Shown: piece after piece, positions 46,302 through 59,317 of the stretch
Layout of the letters: each line of letters begins with the position of its first letter
Numbering within the stretch: the first letter of the stretch is position 1
Assembly: GCF_042453785.1 (NCBI RefSeq)
Contig: NC_091676.1
Coordinates: 1,619,501-1,683,500 of the forward strand
DNA: 64,000 nucleotides
Origin: Malus domestica
Lineage: Eukaryota > Streptophyta > Magnoliopsida > Rosales > Rosaceae
Direction of reading: 5' to 3'
Made by a program: the position numbers and the translations under genes
Notes under the pieces: generated by a model
Database searches by the model: none
What the model was told of the DNA's origin: nothing
Seen by the model: the letters and a program-made list of their open reading frames with translations, nothing else

Positions 46302-48355
46302 CTATTCTTGTGGCATGTTTAATTCTTTTAGCAAGTTTCTCAGCCAGATTGCATGATAGACACATGAGGTAGCAGCTATGTATTCAGCTTCGCAGGTAGA
46401 GAGAGTGACAATCGATTGCTTCTTCGACATCCATGTGAATGCAGTGTTTCCCATAAAGAACACAAATCCAGTAGTGCTTTTTCTATCGTCGGAATCTCCT
46501 GCCCAATCACTGTCGCTATATCCAACAAGTTTGTAGTTATCAGAACTTGAATAGAACAAGCCAAAGTTAATAGTACCTTTAAGGTATTGAAGAATTCTTT
46601 TGGCGGTCTTCAAGTGTGTAGTTGTGAGATTCTCCATGTAGCGACTGACTAATCCGACGGCATAGAGAATGTCTGGTCTTGTGCATGTCAAGTAGCGCAA
46701 GCTTCCAACTAAACTCTTGAAAAATGTTGGATTTACACTTTCTCATTCGTCATGCTTGGTTAGTTTGACTCCGCACCCCACTGTCGTGCTTATGGGCTTG
46801 CAGTCTTTCATTTTGAACTTTTTCAGTATCTCATATGTGTAGCTTTCTTGGGAGATGAAAATGCTTTCTTCGTTCTGCTTGACTTCAATGCCTAGGTAGT
46901 ATGCCATCAGCCCGATGTCGGTCATCTCAAATTCTTTGGTCATCACTCTTTTGAACTCTTCATACATGCTTGGATTACTTCCGGTGAAGATTATATCATC
47001 CACATATAAGCACACAATCAGAATATCTTCATCTTTGACTTTAACGTAGAGAGCATGTTCATGATGGCACTTGATGAAGTTGTTTTCTTGGAAGTACTTG
47101 TCGATGCAACTATTCCATGCTTGTGGCGCTTGTTTTAACCCATAAAGGGCTTTCTTCAGCTTCAGAACTTTGTCTTCATGCCCTTTGATTTCATAGCCAA
47201 ACGGTTGCTGAATGTAGACTTCTTTTTCAAGGACTCCATTTAAGAAAGCAGACTTCACATCCATTTGTTGAATCTTCCATTTGTTTTGAGCTGCCAAAGA
47301 AATTAGTAATCGTATAGTTTCCAACCGAGCAACGGGTGCAAATACCTCATCATAGTCGATTCCGGCTCTTTGACTATAGCCCTTTGCCATTAATCTCGCC
47401 TTGTATCTTTCGACCTCTCCGTTGGCATTCTTCTTTGTCTTATACACCCATTTGACTCCGATGGCTTTGTGTCATTTCGGAAGAATAGTGAGTTCCCATG
47501 TATTGTTCTTATGGATTGCTTCAATTTCTTCATCCATTGCTTTCCTCCACTTAGTATCTTGCATTGCTTCTTGGAAGTCAACTGGTTCACAATCAGCAAA
47601 GAGACAGAAAAGTGTAGGATTATCAAGTCTTTCAGCTACCTCATAGAGATCTCGTAGACTTCTTATGTGTGGTACTTCTCTTTCATTTAGACTCCCACTT
47701 GATGATGCTGATGCTGGTGAATTGCCATGATTGGTTGATGTTTGTGAAGCAGGTGGAATAGTGGATTCTTGTTGAACCCCTCTTGCTTGCTCCATCATCC
47801 CTTGTTCATTCTCTTCTTCAAACTAAGGAAAAAAGTGAAGATCACCTGCATGAGAGCCAAAATCCCATTCTCATTCTTCATCGAACGTCACATCTCGACT
47901 GATTACCATCTTCCCATTGTTTGGATTATACAGCTTATAGCCTTTTGAATTTGAGTTATAGCCGATGAAGATGAACTTCTCACTTTTGTCGTCGAGTTTG
48001 GTTCTCCTCTCGTCTGGTACATGTACATGGGCTATGCTTCCAAAAATTCTTAGATGGGAGATACCTGGTTTTCTTCCACTCCACGCTTCTTGCGGAGTCT
48101 TTCCCCACACACTTCTTGTTGGAGACCGATTGGATTGGTAGACAACACATGATACAGCTTCTGCCTACAACTCCTTAGGCAATCTCTTACTTTTGAGCAT
48201 GCTTCGAGCCATGTCGAGGATGGTTCGATTTTTCTTTCCGCCACACCATTTTGTTGAGGGGATCTTGGAACTGTCAAATGTCGACGAATTCCATTGGCTT
48301 CACAGAATTCTTGAAATTCCTTCGAAGTGAATTCTGCTCTTCGATCAGATCTCAT
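46302..48355 (-). pseudogene. copia-1 pol remnants: integrase, reverse transcriptase, RNase H
   Basis: Fragments in different frames on the minus strand. Integrase pieces lie at 48050-48355 (with SPQQNGVAERK) and 47871-48110 (GRKPGISHLRIFGS), where the usual RSDRGGEF has become RSDRRAEF. The reverse transcriptase segment (46743-47447) keeps the catalytic YVDD. RNase H (46302-46700) has DSDWAGD and STCEAEY. Frames change after ERK in the integrase and between the RT and RNase H, and the far C-terminal part past 46302 is also out of frame. Confidence 0.85.
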
Positions 48356-48470
48356 GGCTTTAATCTTGCAACCACTTTCTTTTTCTATAGCAGCTTTGAA
48401 CTTCTTGAATGCTCCAAATACCTATGATTTCTACTTTAAGAAATACACTCAGGTTTTCCTTGAAAAATCA

Positions 48471-50132
48471 TCAATGAAGAGAAGGAAATAATTTATTTTT
48501 ACCCAAAGAGCTTGGTTTTATTGGACCGCACACATCGGTGTGAATGAGTTCGAGTGGCTTCTGGGCTCTTGTGGTTGACTCTTTTGGAAAGCTTTTCCTG
48601 AACTGTTTCCCAAGTAAACATCCTTCGCAAGCTTGATCAGGACGACTGATGCACGGTAAGCCTCTCACCATCTCCTTCTTGGATAATAACTCCAGTCCCC
48701 CAAAGTTAAGATGCCTAAAACGAAGATGCCAAAGCCATGATGTGTCTTTGTAACATATCTTGAGACACTTTGCAACATTGTTTTGAATGTTCATGGGAAA
48801 CATCCTATTCTTTGACATTTTCACCTTGGCAATTAATCTTCCTTTGTCATCTATAAGAAAAAGGCTATAATTTTTCATGTGAATATCATAACCTTTTTCT
48901 AAGAGTTGACCCAAGCTCAAAATGTTGCTTTTCATATTAGGCACGTAGTAGACATTTGAAATTAATTGGTGACCACCATTTTTTAAGGGAATAAGGATGT
49001 TACCTTTTCCTTTGATGGGTATTTTGGATTTGTTTCCAAAAGAAACGTTGCCACTCTCCGATTCATTGAGCTCTACGAACATGCTTTTTCTTCCGCACAT
49101 GTGGTTGCTAGCGCCGGTGTCAAGATACCATGTATAGTCTTGGTCTCCATCATTGTTCTTGCATGCTAGTAGCACAATGCCATTATCTTCTTTCTTTTCT
49201 TTCACATAATTGACCTTCTCATCAGGCCTGTTGCTTGGAGCTTTACATTCCCAAGCATAATGCCCAAACTTTTGACAATTGTAGCATTGAACTTGAGATT
49301 TTTCATACCTCAAGTTTGAGTGTCCTCTTCCATGACCATTTGTTGAGCTTCCTCCTTTTTCGTAGTTGTTATGATTGTTGAAGTTCCAACCACGTCCACG
49401 TCCATGTCCGCGACCTCGACCGCGACTTCTTTCGTACTGGCTTCTCTCATTATCCAATCTTTCTTCTTTCTTCTTTGGCTGGACATGCGTCTTGAGGAGC
49501 TGCTCATCATTCCCTTGCCTCTTCTTATGTTTCTCTTCATATGCTTGTAGTGAACCCATTAATTGCTCTATACTAATTTCTTCCAAGTTTTTTGTTTCTT
49601 CAATCGTCACGACAATGTGCTCGAACTTGGGGTCCAACGAGCGTAGTATCTTCTCCATAATTCTAACATTTTCTAACTTTTCTCCGTTTCTTTTTAATTG
49701 ATTGGAAACGGCTAAGACTCTTGAAAAATAATCAGAGATTGATTCAGACCCTTTCATTTGTAGAGATTCGAACTCACCTCTTAGTACTTGAAGACGAACC
49801 TTTTTCACTTGTTTGACTCCTTTGTAAGAGGTTTGAAGCTTCTCCCATGCTTGCTTGGCAGAGGTTGCACTCGAGACTTTCTCAAAGCCATTGTCATCTA
49901 ATGCTTGGTAGATGAGGTAGAGAGCCTTCTTGTCTCTCTTTCTTGAATCTTTCAAACTCTCATTCTGGGGTTGGGACAGAGTAGCTTCATCTTCTGGCTC
50001 AGTGTAGCCTTTCTCCACGACTTCCCATACATCATGTGCTCCCAAAAGGGCCTTCATTTTGATACTCCAATTATTGAAGTTGTTGTTGTCGAGCACTGGA
50101 ACTTGGAAGGCTGTCATAGCGTTGCTAGCCAT
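48471..50132 (-). pseudogene. copia-1 gag, protease and start of integrase
   Basis: One 553-residue open frame. It has the gag domain of the UBN2 type, an Arg/Gly-rich linker, a CCHC zinc knuckle CYNCQKFGHYAWEC, the aspartic protease site WYLDTGASNHM and the pre-integrase zinc-binding region ending CEGCLLGKQFR. The frame is lost just after GKNK at the beginning of the integrase core, where a one-base shift and then a stop occur. Confidence 0.88.
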
Positions 50133-50148
50133 AGCTCTGGTACCACTT

Positions 50149-51082
<934 letters not shown>

Positions 51083-51990
51083 TGTTTTAGTTTTTACGTG
51101 TTGAAATTTTATGCCCTTTTAGTTGTACCATAATGAAAATTCCTTCATTCGCTTAGTGACGGGTCCCACGTATGGGAGTGATTTTTTTGTTGTTGTTGAT
51201 TTAGCATAATCACGAAATTTAGACATGCTTATAAATTTAGTCCTCAATTTAGGAGTAGGAAATTTTTATGAATATATGACGTGCATGTTTACTTAAAAAA
51301 TTAGAATGAAAAATTATGAATCCAGAAAGTCAAAAATACAATGAAAGAAATTTAGGAGTAGGAAATCTTTTGACATATTTTTTTCTATTTTTATTTTATT
51401 TTTTAGTTGTTGAATTATCAATGTAAAGTAGAACTCAAATACTTTTTGACTCCACATAACCACATAAAAATCAAGAATTGAAACAGAGTAATTCTAATAC
51501 TAGTTCGTACTCTAACCTAGTGCAAAAAGTTAGAATTGTAAAAATTTAGAGCTGATCTTGGTGAAATATAGAACGTCATAGGACCATGATTCTGGAACTC
51601 CTTTCCCTCCTTCAACTGTGGTCGGCCTGGGTCAGATTTCTTCGTTCAGGGATTTACCTCTTCTGAATAGTCCGCCCTTGATGGGTCAACTCTAGTTAGT
51701 TAATCCAAGCATAGGAAGATGAGACAAAATACACACAAAGTTGTTAGGATATCTTTTCTTTTTATATTTGAGCGATATTCTAATCTAATCCAAATTCATG
51801 GGAGGATTCAAATTTGGCTACACTCGGATTCACATATTCGGATTGATTTTAAATTAAATCCAGGTTGAAACAGAAGATATTGAAGTTGGGATTGAAATAG
51901 AAGATAAAGCGTAATATAAAGTTACATTACAATAACATGTTCTATTAAATGAAAGTGACTAAAGATTGAAAAAAATGCTACACTGCGTGA
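51083..51990. other. Spacer between the phosphatase and RALF genes
   Basis: AT-rich and without recognisable genes. Both flanking genes end here (convergent), so it contains two probable 3' UTRs. Confidence 0.5.
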
Positions 51991-52152
51991 TCAACTCCGG
52001 CAACGAGCATTAGCACTGCATCCACGGTTGTAGGGGTTACTCTGATTCTGAGCACCCGGCTTGCAGTTGTTGGAGGAAGCACCTCTCTGAGAGCAAGGCA
52101 CAGTGTTTCTCTGCAGAGCTTCATAGCTTATGTTTCGTGAGGTGGCTAAGAT
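51991..52152 (-). pseudogene. 3' part of a RALF precursor gene: mature peptide, cut off by copia-2
   Basis: Minus-strand frame of 53 codons plus stop starting ILATSRNISYEALQRN. It is a typical RALF mature peptide region with all four conserved Cys (PCSQRG, NNC, RGCS, RCRS). RALF peptides are secreted cysteine-rich hormones that bind FERONIA-type receptor kinases with LLG co-receptors and raise apoplastic pH. It lacks the start codon and signal peptide, which lie 5 kb away at 57164-57349. The YISY receptor-contact motif reads NISY here. Confidence 0.88.
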
Positions 52153-52153
52153 G

Positions 52154-52503
52154 TGTTGAATTATAAGTCTCTAGCTGATTAGAAATAAGTTGTGATGTTA
52201 ATATGTGTATGCACTTATGTTAAAATACTAAGTGAGAAGATATATAGATGTAAAGGCCATGAGTGCCATGTGTGATGATCTTATAGATTAGCTAAATGTG
52301 TGGCTGAGATCTGTTATTTTGAATGTCCATGATCCAGCTCAGGTTTTGTAAAGCTATATATCCTCTCTTGCACGTTGAGTGCAAGCTAGAGAGACATTTA
52401 ATGAAAACATTATTCTTCTGAGTAATTGCAGAAGAAAGAACCACCACCTTCTCTCTCTGTTTTCTTTTTCTCTTTCGAATTTGCTCTCTTTAAAATACTA
52501 ACA
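52154..52503 (+). repeat. 5' LTR of copia-2
   Basis: 350 bp, with a TATA-like 'ctatatatcc' near 52353. Seven mismatches to the 3' LTR by eye. Confidence 0.9.
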
Positions 52504-52641
52504 TGGCCTCAGAGCCTATGTTCGATTAGATCTGGGCGTGTTCTGTGCACTCAAACATCACCGGTTTTGGGTTCGGTGAAGTTTGCCGGAGTTTATTTGT
52601 GATCTAAGAACTACGTGTTCCTGGATTCACACAAGCTCACG

Positions 52642-55600
52642 ATGGCTGAATCTGGGAGTACTGAAGTAAGGACCCCGATCTTCTCCGGTGAGAACTACGA
52701 GTTCTGGAGAATCAAAATGGTTACCATTTTCAAGTCACATGGACTATGGAGTCTGGTGGAAAAAGGAATTTCAACTCCCGATTCGAAGAAGAAGAAAGCT
52801 AAGACTGATGAAGATACAGATGTTGATACTGACGATGATGAGAAAATGGCTGCAATCTTCATGAAAGATGCAAAAGCTCTCGGAATCATTCAAGGCGCAG
52901 TCTCCGATCAGATCTTCCCTCGAATCGCAAACGCAGATTCAGCAAAAATGGCATGGGATCTGTTATATGGCGAATATCACGGTGGGGATCAGGTAAGATC
53001 GGTGAAACTTCAAAATCTTAGACGAGAATTTGAATACACTAGAATGCGTGATGATGAATCTTTGACTGTGTATCTTACTCGTTTAAATGATCTGATTAAT
53101 CAAATGAAGACGTTTGGTGAAACTCTGTCAAATGAGAGATTAGTTCAGAAGGTGTTAATCAGTCTCACTAAGATGTATGATCCTATATGCTTAGTGATAG
53201 AAAATACCAAATGTCTAGAATCTGTTGAACTGCAAGAGGTACTAGCTATATTGAAGAGTCAAGAGCAGAGGTTTGATTTGCATTCCACCGATGTAACTGA
53301 GAGAGCATTTTCTTCTCTTACTGTTAATTCAAAATGGCAGAATCGAGGTTATGCTCAGTCTAGTATTTTTAAATCACAGAAAAATTGGAATAAAAAGGGT
53401 AAGAAGTGGGATTCAAAACCAAAGTTTCAGCAAAAATCATTCACAAATGTTGCACAGAATAGTACTTCTTCACAAGTTATGGGTCAAGAGAGTGTAAAAC
53501 CTCAATGTAAAGTGTGTTCAAAGTTTCATTATGGTGAATGTAGATACAATGGGAAATCGAAGTGCCATAATTGTGATAGATTTGGACATTGGGCCAAAGA
53601 GTGTACTGTTGGAAAGTCTGTTCAAAAGGCAAACTGTGCAAATCAAATGGAGGTGACAGGAAATCTATTTTATGCAAATTGTGCAGTTGCTGAGACTAAG
53701 GTCAATGGAGATTGGTACATAGATAGTGGTTGCAGTAACCACATGACAGGAAATGTGGATTTGCTGGTTGATGTGAGAACCAACATAGCTGGCAAAGTTC
53801 AAATGCCAACTGGAGATCTTGTGAATGTAGCTGGAATGGGATCACTGGTGATAGACACAAATAAGGGCAGAAAATATGTGAGAAAGGTAATGTATTTGCC
53901 TGGTTTAAAAAAGAATCTGCTAAGTGTAGGTCAAATGGATGAGCACGGATATTTTCTTGTGTTTGGTGGTGGAGTGTGCAGTGTGTATGATGGTCCATCA
54001 CTGGAATGTTTAATCATGAAAGTGAAGAAGAAAGTGAACATGTGTTATCCACTGGTTTTATTATCTGAGAATCAAGTAGTCTTAAAGGCTAGTGTCACTC
54101 ACTCCACTGAGATTTGGCATAAGAGATTTGGACACCTGCATCTTGATGGTCTCAAACAGTTGAGAGACAAGGATATGGTACACGGCTTACCTCAGCTTGA
54201 AGACTACAATGGAGTCTGTGCAGGTTGTCAATTTGGAAAACAACACAGAGAAGAGTTTCCAAGAAGTCAAGTACAGAGAGCAACTTCTCCACTTGAACTT
54301 ATACATGTTGATCTGTGTGGACCCATGAAAAATGAGTCAATTGCAGGAAATAAATATTTCATGCTTTTGGTAGATGATATGACCAGGATGATATGAATCT
54401 ATTTTCTGCGATACAAATCTGATGCATTCAACTGTTTTAAAAAATTCAAAGCCATGGTAGAACTACAAAGTGGTTTCAAGATCAAGTATCTGAGAAGTGA
54501 TAGAGGAGGGGACTTCAAATCATTCGAATTTGACTCGTTCTGTGAAAAAGCTGGAATTCAAAGGCAGTTTACCCTTGCATATACTCTACAGCAAAATGGA
54601 GTAGTAGAAAGGAAAAACAAGACTGTGGTTGAGATGGCTAAATCTATGTTGCATGAGAAGAGTTTACCATATTTTCTCTGGGCAGAGGCAGTTCACACAT
54701 CTGTGTATGTTTTAAACAGATGTCCCACAAGGGCTTTGAAAAACATCACACCTTTTGAAGCCTACTCGGGAAGGAAACCAGGAATAGCTCATCTGAGAGT
54801 ATTTGGTTCAGCATGTTATGTTCATGTTCCAAGTGAGCACAGACATAAACTTGAGCCTAAAAGTTTCAAAGGGGTGTTTGTGGGATATGCAACTTGTGAA
54901 AAGGGATATAGGGTGTTTGATCCCATATCAAAGAAGTTGATATTATCAAGGGATATTGTTTTTGATGAAGAAGCTGTATGGAATTGGGAAGTGAACTCTG
55001 AGCAGCCTATCTCTACTACTGAAAACCTTGTTTATGATGAATTAAGAACAGGAAGAAATGAAGGAATGATGCAGACTCCTACCTCATCAACAGCATGCTC
55101 ACCTAGGAATGTTCTTAGTATTGGAGATTCTGTCCAATCTAAGGGACTTACATCAGGTGAATCTGTAAACAACTCAAACTTGAGTGAAAAGGATACTCAA
55201 GCATTTGATCATACACCATTGAAGTGGAGAAAACTGGATGACGTCTTAGCACAATGTAATCTCTGTATTATGGATCCAGAGAAATATGAAGATGCCAAAC
55301 AAGATGTGTCTTGGTTAAAAGCCATGGAGGATGAGATGTTCATGATTGAAAAGAATGGCACCTGGATGCTTGTTGATAGACCAACTGAGAAACCTGTCAT
55401 TGGGGTTAAATGGGTGTACAAAACCAAATTAAACCTTGATGGTTCAGTGTTGAAGAATAAAGCAAGGTTAGTTGCAAAGGGCTATGCTCAAAAGCCTGGC
55501 TTGGACTACAATGAGACCTATGCACCAGTTGCTAGGTTAGATACTATTAGAACTTTGATTGCCTTAGCTGCACACAAGAGCTGGAAGTTGTATCAGTTAG

Positions 55601-56826
55601 ATGTGAAATCGGCTTTTTTGAATGGAGTTTTACAAGAAGAGGTCTATGTTGAACAGCCCGAAGGTTTTGTTGTTAAAGGCAAGGAAGAAAAAGTGTACAA
55701 ACTTCCTAAGGCTCTCTATGGTCTAAAACAAGCTCCACGAGCTTGGTATGGTGAAATTGATAACTATTTCACACAGTGTGATTTTGAGAAGAGCCTAAGT
55801 GAACCAACTCTATACATAAAGGCAAGGGGAGAAGATGTCTTGATTGTTTCCATCTATGTAGATGACATAGTCTACACTGGAAACTGTAAAACAATGCTAG
55901 AAAAATTCAAGGAAGATATGAAGATGAAATATGAGATGACAGATTTGGGATTGTTACATCACTTTCTTGGAATGGGGGTGATCCAAACCGACTCTAGCAT
56001 CTTCATTCATCAGAAGAAGTATGCAAGTTCTTTACTAAGCAAGTTCGGTCTGAATGAGTGCAAATCTGTGATCACACCACTTGTGGCAACTGAGAAATTA
56101 ACTAAAGATGATGGAAGTGGAGCAGTAAGTGAAGAGTTATACAGAAGCATTGTGGGAAGTCTTCTATATCTCACTGCTACTAGGCTAGACATCATGTATG
56201 CATCTAGTTTACTTGCTAGATTTATACACTGTCCTACTAGCAAGCATTTTGGAACTGCCAAACGTGTGCTCAGGTACATCAAAGGGACTATAGACTATGG
56301 TTTGGAGTATACAAAGGGCAAGAAAGCAATGTTGATTGGCTATTGCGACAGTGACTGGGGTGGATCATCAGATGATAGCAAAAGTACATCTGGATATGCA
56401 TTTTCTTTTGGAAGTGGAGTTTTTTCTTGGGCTTCAGTTAAACAAAGTTATGTGACATTATCCACTGCAGAAGCAGAGTACATAAGTGCATCAGAGGCTA
56501 CTACTCAAGCTATATGGCTGAGATTTGTCTTGGAAGATTTCGGAGAACTACAGACTGAAGCCACTTCTCTTCACTGTGACAACACTTCTGCCATTGCAAT
56601 CACTAGGAATTCTGTCTTTCATCAAAAGACCAAACACATAGACAGAAGGTATCACTTCATTAAAGATGCACTGCAAGAAGGAATCATTGATTTGATTTAT
56701 TGTCCCACTGAAGAGCAGATAGCAGATATTTTCACAAAACCTTTAGCCAATGATCGGTTCAACTATCTCAGAAATTTGCTTGGAGTGAAATCAGCTCAAG
56801 ACTTAAAGGGGAGTGTTGAATTATAA
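52642..56826 (+). CDS. copia-2 gag-pol polyprotein, single in-frame stop at 54394-54396
   Basis: The start MAESGSTEV at 52642 is preferred; an upstream in-frame ATG at 52615 would add nine residues. Domains in order: UBN2-type gag; zinc knuckle [14 protein letters not shown], preceded by a second Cys/His-rich stretch; protease [11 protein letters not shown] (Ser in place of the more usual Thr, DSG); pre-integrase zinc finger ending [11 protein letters not shown]; integrase core; reverse transcriptase with YVDDIVYTG; and RNase H with STAEAEY. A TGA at 54394, where the family has Trp in the integrase, breaks the frame. The same frame resumes and stays open to 56826, just inside the 3' LTR. So copia-2 is one substitution from an open frame but cannot make integrase as it stands. 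Confidence 0.88.
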
Positions 56827-57163
56827 GTCTCTAGCTGATTAGAAATAAGTTGTGAAGTTAATATGTGTATGCACTTATGTTAAAATACTAAGTGAGAAGA
56901 TATATAGATGTAAAGACCATGAGTGCCATGTGTGATGATCTTATAGATTAGCTAAATGTGTGGCTGAGATCTATTATTTTGAATGTCCTTGATCCAGCTC
57001 AGGTTTTGTAAAGCTATATATCCTCTCTTGCACGTTGAGTGCAAGCTAGAGAGACATTTAATGAAAACATTATTCTTCTGAGTAATTGCAGAAGAAAGAA
57101 CCACCACATTCTCTCTCTGTTTTCTTCTTCTCTTTCGAATTTGCTCTCTCTAAAATACTAACA
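56814..57163 (+). repeat. 3' LTR of copia-2
   Basis: 350 bp, directly after the polypurine tract. Its first bases contain the polyprotein stop codon. Confidence 0.9.
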
Positions 57164-57349
57164 TCGCCTGCTAATCTCCGAGTCCATGCCAAACTCATCA
57201 TCACGATCATCCATACACTCTGCTACAGAACCCTCGCAGCGAGGTCTCACTGGAACCCAGCTCACCCCATGATCGCCGCCTGCATCAACGGAGATGATCA
57301 GAGCGGCCACGAAGGCCAAGGAAAAGATAATCGCTGAGGAATTGGCCAT
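57164..57349 (-). pseudogene. 5' part of the RALF precursor gene: signal peptide and propeptide
   Basis: From the ATG at 57349, 62 codons on the minus strand: a hydrophobic signal peptide (SSAIIFSLAFVAALIISVDA), a propeptide with CEGSVAECM and an acidic stretch DEFGMDSEISRR. The last RR is the first half of the RRIL subtilase (S1P) processing site. Reading on into the LTR gives one codon and then a stop. Together with 51991-52152 the length would be about 115 residues, normal for a RALF precursor. It can still be transcribed, but it would give only a propeptide without hormone. Confidence 0.88.
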
Positions 57350-57494
57350 AGGTTTTGGTATGGTCTGTGTTTTTAGCTGCCAACTTGTATTTTGTTGTAC
57401 GCCTGTTTAATTACAGAGGGAGACAGATGAGGCGGCAAGAGAGAGAAGATAAAGTTGGTGAATTCTTATGTGTATATTATTGCACTCCATTGTG

Positions 57495-57503
57495 TTATTT
57501 ATA
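57495..57503 (-). promoter_or_regulatory. TATA box of the RALF gene
   Basis: TATAAATAA on the minus strand, about 145 bp upstream of the ATG at 57349. The promoter side of the split gene is intact. Confidence 0.55.
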
Positions 57504-59120
57504 GTAGTAAAAAGTATAAAAAAGGGAAAGTCCTTGTTCTTTAATTAATCCATAGTAGTAAGAAGGGAAAATCCTTATCTTTCAGGTAATCCATCTTAGA
57601 TAAGACACAATCTACAAGATATTCTGCAGTCCCATAAGGATTTTTTACACACATTCCTAGTAAGTTTGGACTTTGATATATTTAAATTTGATTAAATGAA
57701 AAATTGGATGCTGATTTCTTCAAGGAGGTGATTGTGGATGCAAATTTCTCCCTTATTGATCTTGGACAAAATTGCACCTACAAAACAATTAACACCTTAG
57801 GATCAAGGCCAAGAGCCTCACGCGCCCACGATGAACGCCGGGGGGGGGGGAGCTTTGGCCGAAGAACCTCTGATGCCAAAGTTAGAATTTAGAGAGAAAA
57901 GTGTTTAGAGAGTATTGAGAATTTTGCAAGTGTGTTGGACCTAGGTTTTGGTGAAAATGGGAGTCAATACATAGGGCATAGGGTGTAACTTATGGTTTAA
58001 TGTGTGATTTAATGGATTAATTAGGCAATTAATCCATTGATTGGTTAATCAACACATTTTTGGAATAAATATTTTGGGGGTTATGTAATTTATACCTTGT
58101 GGAAAATATAGAATGAGGATGGATGAAATAACTTTGAATTTGTTACTTATTTTGGGCACGTTTGATTTGGTTGAAGGATAATTAACCGCTGCTCGCACGT
58201 AGGAATGCCGTTGTAACTCAAGAGTATTTTTGTCTTCTTTTGTCCAAAAATCCATGTGTTGCCTTGTGATTATTTTTGGCTCCATAGTGATTACTTAAAT
58301 GACTTGCACTAATTAGCCTTAGGGCTAGTTTGGTATTCCTGTGCTTTGAAAAAAAAACTGCTTCTGCTGTGAAATAAAGCGGTAGAGTGTTTGGTAAACT
58401 TTTTTGTAAAAGTGCTTTTAGCAAAAAAATCAGTGTTAAAGTGCTTGGTAAATTTTTATATAAAACTGCTATGATTATGTTAAATGACTAAAAATGATAT
58501 AATGTTAAATTTAATATATAATTTTTTATTTTTTAATCTCTATAATTGTCGAGTCATCCAAACTCTTCCATTTTCCAAATCCCATTTATAATTCTAGAGT
58601 CATCCTTTTCGCCTAATTTTTTTTTTCATTTGACTTTCAGATCCGATATGTTAGCGTTCCGTTGGTCATCAGACAGGATCACACTAAGCGTAGGCTGTTT
58701 CCGGATCAGATCTAGCCGAAGAGCTCTCCCCCTATAACTTGAATATGGCAGTTTCCCACTAGCCGCTTAAAGGAGTACTCAAGGATTACCCTATTACCAA
58801 TCTCGAATTGGCCTCCTACTGTCCTCGCTAAGAAAGAGTCTGCCCGCTTAATTCAATGAAGGAGTTGATATTTATCTATTAAAGTAATTTATCAATTACG
58901 GAATTCAAGGTCGGATGATATCAGTTCTCTGTACCCAAGAAGTTCGGGGAAAGGAAATAGAAGCAATGCAGACTGAATTTGACGAACTCCCCACCCATAC
59001 TAAAAAGCAAATAAAGACCCATGTTTAGCGTCCTCCACTCTAAGGACCACATTATTGAATATGATAGTAGACAGATGGCATTATCCTGTATTGACAAATG
59101 TCATAATCGTGTGAGATCAT
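57504..59120. other. Intergenic between RALF promoter and copia-3
   Basis: No gene recognised. It holds a G10 run at 57841-57850, a decayed MITE-like block at about 58320-58480 ('gggctagtttggtattcctg', 'aaagtgctt' repeats), and a segment of different composition at about 58640-59060. In the latter, one frame reads KDYPITNLELAS, reminiscent of a gypsy RNase H motif, but with stops on both sides. Confidence 0.4.
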
Positions 59121-59317
59121 TGTTGAGATGTTAGCTTAGTCAATAAGCTACTATGTTTACTATAAATAGGAGATTGCACCACCATGTAACTAAGTCTTTT
59201 GTAATTCATTACAATCAATATACAAAGATATTTTCTCTCTATCTCTCTTTTTCTCTATTTCTTTCTTCTTCCTTGTCGATGGGTTTCTTGATTTCTACTT
59301 CCGCAACTCTGTTATCA
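59121..59317 (+). repeat. 5' LTR of copia-3
   Basis: Defined by the TG start, the TATA box, the CA end and the adjacent PBS. It cannot be checked against its partner, which lies outside the window, so the left border is provisional. Confidence 0.65.

Larger units (their letters stand above)
52154..57163 (+). mobile_element. Ty1/copia LTR retrotransposon (copia-2), nearly intact, inside the RALF gene
   Basis: LTRs of exactly 350 bp at 52154-52503 and 56814-57163, TGTTGAAT...ACTAACA, with about seven differences by eye (2%). PBS TGGCCTCAGAGC follows the 5' LTR at 52504. Polypurine tract AAAGGGGAG (56805-56813) precedes the 3' LTR. No target duplication is visible: the left flank ends AAGATG and the right flank starts TCGCC. 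The coding region is open apart from one stop codon. Its orientation is opposite to the RALF gene. Confidence 0.93.

Noticed and set aside
49310-49701. ORFs opposite and within the copia-1 gag
   Set aside because: Frame shadows of the Arg/Gly-rich gag linker.
55209-55427. Minus-strand ORFs within copia-2
   Set aside because: Antisense shadows of the reverse transcriptase region.
57158-57349. 63-aa minus-strand ORF as a complete small secreted protein
   Set aside because: Its last residue and stop come from the copia LTR. It is the N-terminal half of a split RALF precursor.
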